From the NCBI GenBank assembly GCA_964472725.1, contig CAYYLZ010000086.1:1-7128 (forward strand): a DNA stretch of 7,128 nucleotides, read 5' to 3'. Below, piece by piece: positions 6,117 to 7,128 of this stretch; position 1 is the stretch's first letter, and each line of letters starts with the position of its first letter. A model generated the notes under the pieces. That model was given only the letters and a program-made list of their open reading frames with translations, made no database searches and was not told the origin of the DNA. The translations under genes and the position numbers were made by a program. Source of the DNA: RGIG6375 sp964472725 (GTDB taxonomy: Bacteria > Bacillota > Clostridia > Oscillospirales > Oscillospiraceae).

Positions 6117-6140
6117 AGTATATTGGAGGAAAATCCAGTC

Positions 6141-7128
6141 ATGGAAAAGCTTGGCGTAAATCAAATCAGAGAAAAATTCCTTTCATTTTTCGAGAGCAAG
6201 GGTCATCTGCGTCTGCCCAGCTTCTCTCTTATTCCCCAGAACGACGCATCTCTGCTCCTTATCAACTCCGGTATGGCTCCCATGAAGCCTTATTTCACCG
6301 GCGAAGTGGAACCCCCCAGACGCAGAGTCTGCACCTGCCAGAAGTGCATTCGTACCGGTGATATTGAGAACATAGGTAAGACTGCCCGCCACGGCACCTA
6401 CTTTGAGATGCTTGGCAACTTCTCCTTCGGTGACTATTTCAAGCACGAATCTCTTGCATGGAGCTGGGAATTCCTGACCTCTCCCGAGTGGATGGGTCTT
6501 GACCCCGCCCGTCTGTACCCCTCCGTCTATGTTGATGACGATGAGGCTTATGACATTTGGGTAAATGAAATCGGCGTTCCCGAGAGCCATATGGTTCGCT
6601 TCGGCAAGGAAGATAATTTCTGGGAGCACGGTTCCGGTCCCTGCGGCCCCTGCTCCGAGATCTACTATGACCGTGGTGAGAAGTACGGCTGCGGCAAGCC
6701 CGATTGCAAGGTCGGCTGCGACTGTGACCGTTTCATGGAAGTATGGAACAACGTTTTTTCCCAGTTCAACAACGACGGTAACGGTAACTACACTGACCTC
6801 GCTCAGAAGAATATCGATACCGGTATGGGCCTTGAGCGACTGGCTGTTGTAATGCAGGACGTAAACTCCCTGTTCGATGTTGACACTGTTATGAACATTA
6901 CCAACAAGGTTTCCGAGATCACCGGTGCGACCTATGGTCAGAGCCAGAAGAACGATGTTTCTCTGCGTGTTATCACCGACCATATCCGTTCCGCAACCTT
7001 CATGATCTCCGACGGTGTTCTGCCCTCCAACGAAGGTCGTGGCTATGTTCTCAGAAGACTGCTCCGCCGCGCTGCCCGTCATGGTAAGCTCCTTGGCGTA
7101 AACGAGCCTTTCCTGTATAAGGTCTGCG
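6141..7128 (+). CDS. alaS: Alanyl-tRNA synthetase, N-terminal part (runs off the window)
   Basis: AlaRS attaches alanine to tRNA-Ala. The visible 329 codons, of roughly 870-880 in the family, begin MEKLGVNQIREKF and cover the class II aminoacylation core. NSGMAPMKPYF (42-52) and CQKCIRTGDIENIGKTARH (66-84) come first. Motif 2 follows as FEMLGNFSFGDYF (88-100), then GPCGPCSEI (166-174), and motif 3 TGMGLERLA (227-235). RGYVLRRLLRRAARHG (300-315) marks entry to the tRNA-recognition region. The rest of that region, the editing domain with its zinc-binding motif, and the C-Ala domain lie outside the window. After the GPCGPC loop, Cys184, 189, 193 and 195 form a tight cluster (GCGKPDC, GCDC) that I recall from clostridial AlaRS and that could bind metal. 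GGAGGA (6125-6130) sits ten bases before the ATG. No T-box leader is seen between mltG and alaS. Codons are C-biased, implying high expression. Confidence 0.97.
   Translation, partial: MEKLGVNQIREKFLSFFESKGHLRLPSFSLIPQNDASLLLINSGMAPMKPYFTGEVEPPRRRVCTCQKCIRTGDIENIGKTARHGTYFEMLGNFSFGDYFKHESLAWSWEFLTSPEWMGLDPARLYPSVYVDDDEAYDIWVNEIGVPESHMVRFGKEDNFWEHGSGPCGPCSEIYYDRGEKYGCGKPDCKVGCDCDRFMEVWNNVFSQFNNDGNGNYTDLAQKNIDTGMGLERLAVVMQDVNSLFDVDTVMNITNKVSEITGATYGQSQKNDVSLRVITDHIRSATFMISDGVLPSNEGRGYVLRRLLRRAARHGKLLGVNEPFLYKVC

Noticed and set aside
6119..6124. TATATT as a -10 box for a separate alaS promoter
   Set aside because: No -35 at proper spacing, and transcription would begin in the ribosome binding site. 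Cotranscription with mltG is simpler.
6183..7082. A 299-codon minus-strand open frame antisense to alaS
   Set aside because: It is also in codon register with the sense gene, and ends where alaS has a TCA codon near 6177. Codon avoidance explains it.

Overview
The window looks like a chromosomal housekeeping stretch from a Gram-positive anaerobe of the class Clostridia, plausibly a Ruminococcus/Oscillospiraceae-type gut bacterium. Base composition is roughly balanced, ribosome binding sites are purine-rich (GGAGAGG, AAGGAAG, GGAGGA), and genes are tightly packed. The family set also fits: TagA-type glycosyltransferase, clostridial-style dTMP kinase, MltG with a long cytoplasmic head, and AlaRS with an extra Cys cluster. 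The genus is inferred from protein style, not proven.

Layout. (1) Positions 59-4243 hold five plus-strand genes that read as one operon: guaB (IMP dehydrogenase), a SIR2-type NAD-dependent deacetylase, a WecG/TagA/CpsF glycosyltransferase, a thymidylate kinase, and a DJ-1/PfpI-family protein. Gaps are 18 and 8 bases, then a 4-base ATGA overlap, then 32 bases. (2) Positions 4244-4594 separate two plus-strand blocks. They contain a hairpin terminator (4250-4272), a minus-strand gene for a 49-residue Cys/Gly/Asn-rich peptide with one hydrophobic segment (4285-4434), and a 10-bp inverted repeat over the likely promoter of that gene. (3) Positions 4595-7128 hold mltG (endolytic murein transglycosylase) and, 37 bases later, the first 329 codons of alaS, which runs off the window.

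How the parts relate. Block 1 mixes guanine nucleotide supply (GuaB), dTTP supply (Tmk), wall polymer linkage-unit synthesis (TagA-like) and two stress or NAD-linked proteins (sirtuin, DJ-1). GuaB makes NADH from NAD+ and the sirtuin consumes NAD+, but no direct functional link is shown. Block 3 pairs cell-wall glycan cutting with tRNA charging. guaB and alaS favour C-ending codons, as highly expressed genes do; the genes between them use more ATA, AAA and GAA-type codons.

I see no mobile element, CRISPR array, tRNA or rRNA. The least explained part is the small minus-strand gene with its compact promoter, inverted repeat and terminator. The tandem 11-bp repeat ahead of guaB is second. Neither is strong evidence of a new system, but both deserve comparison across relatives.
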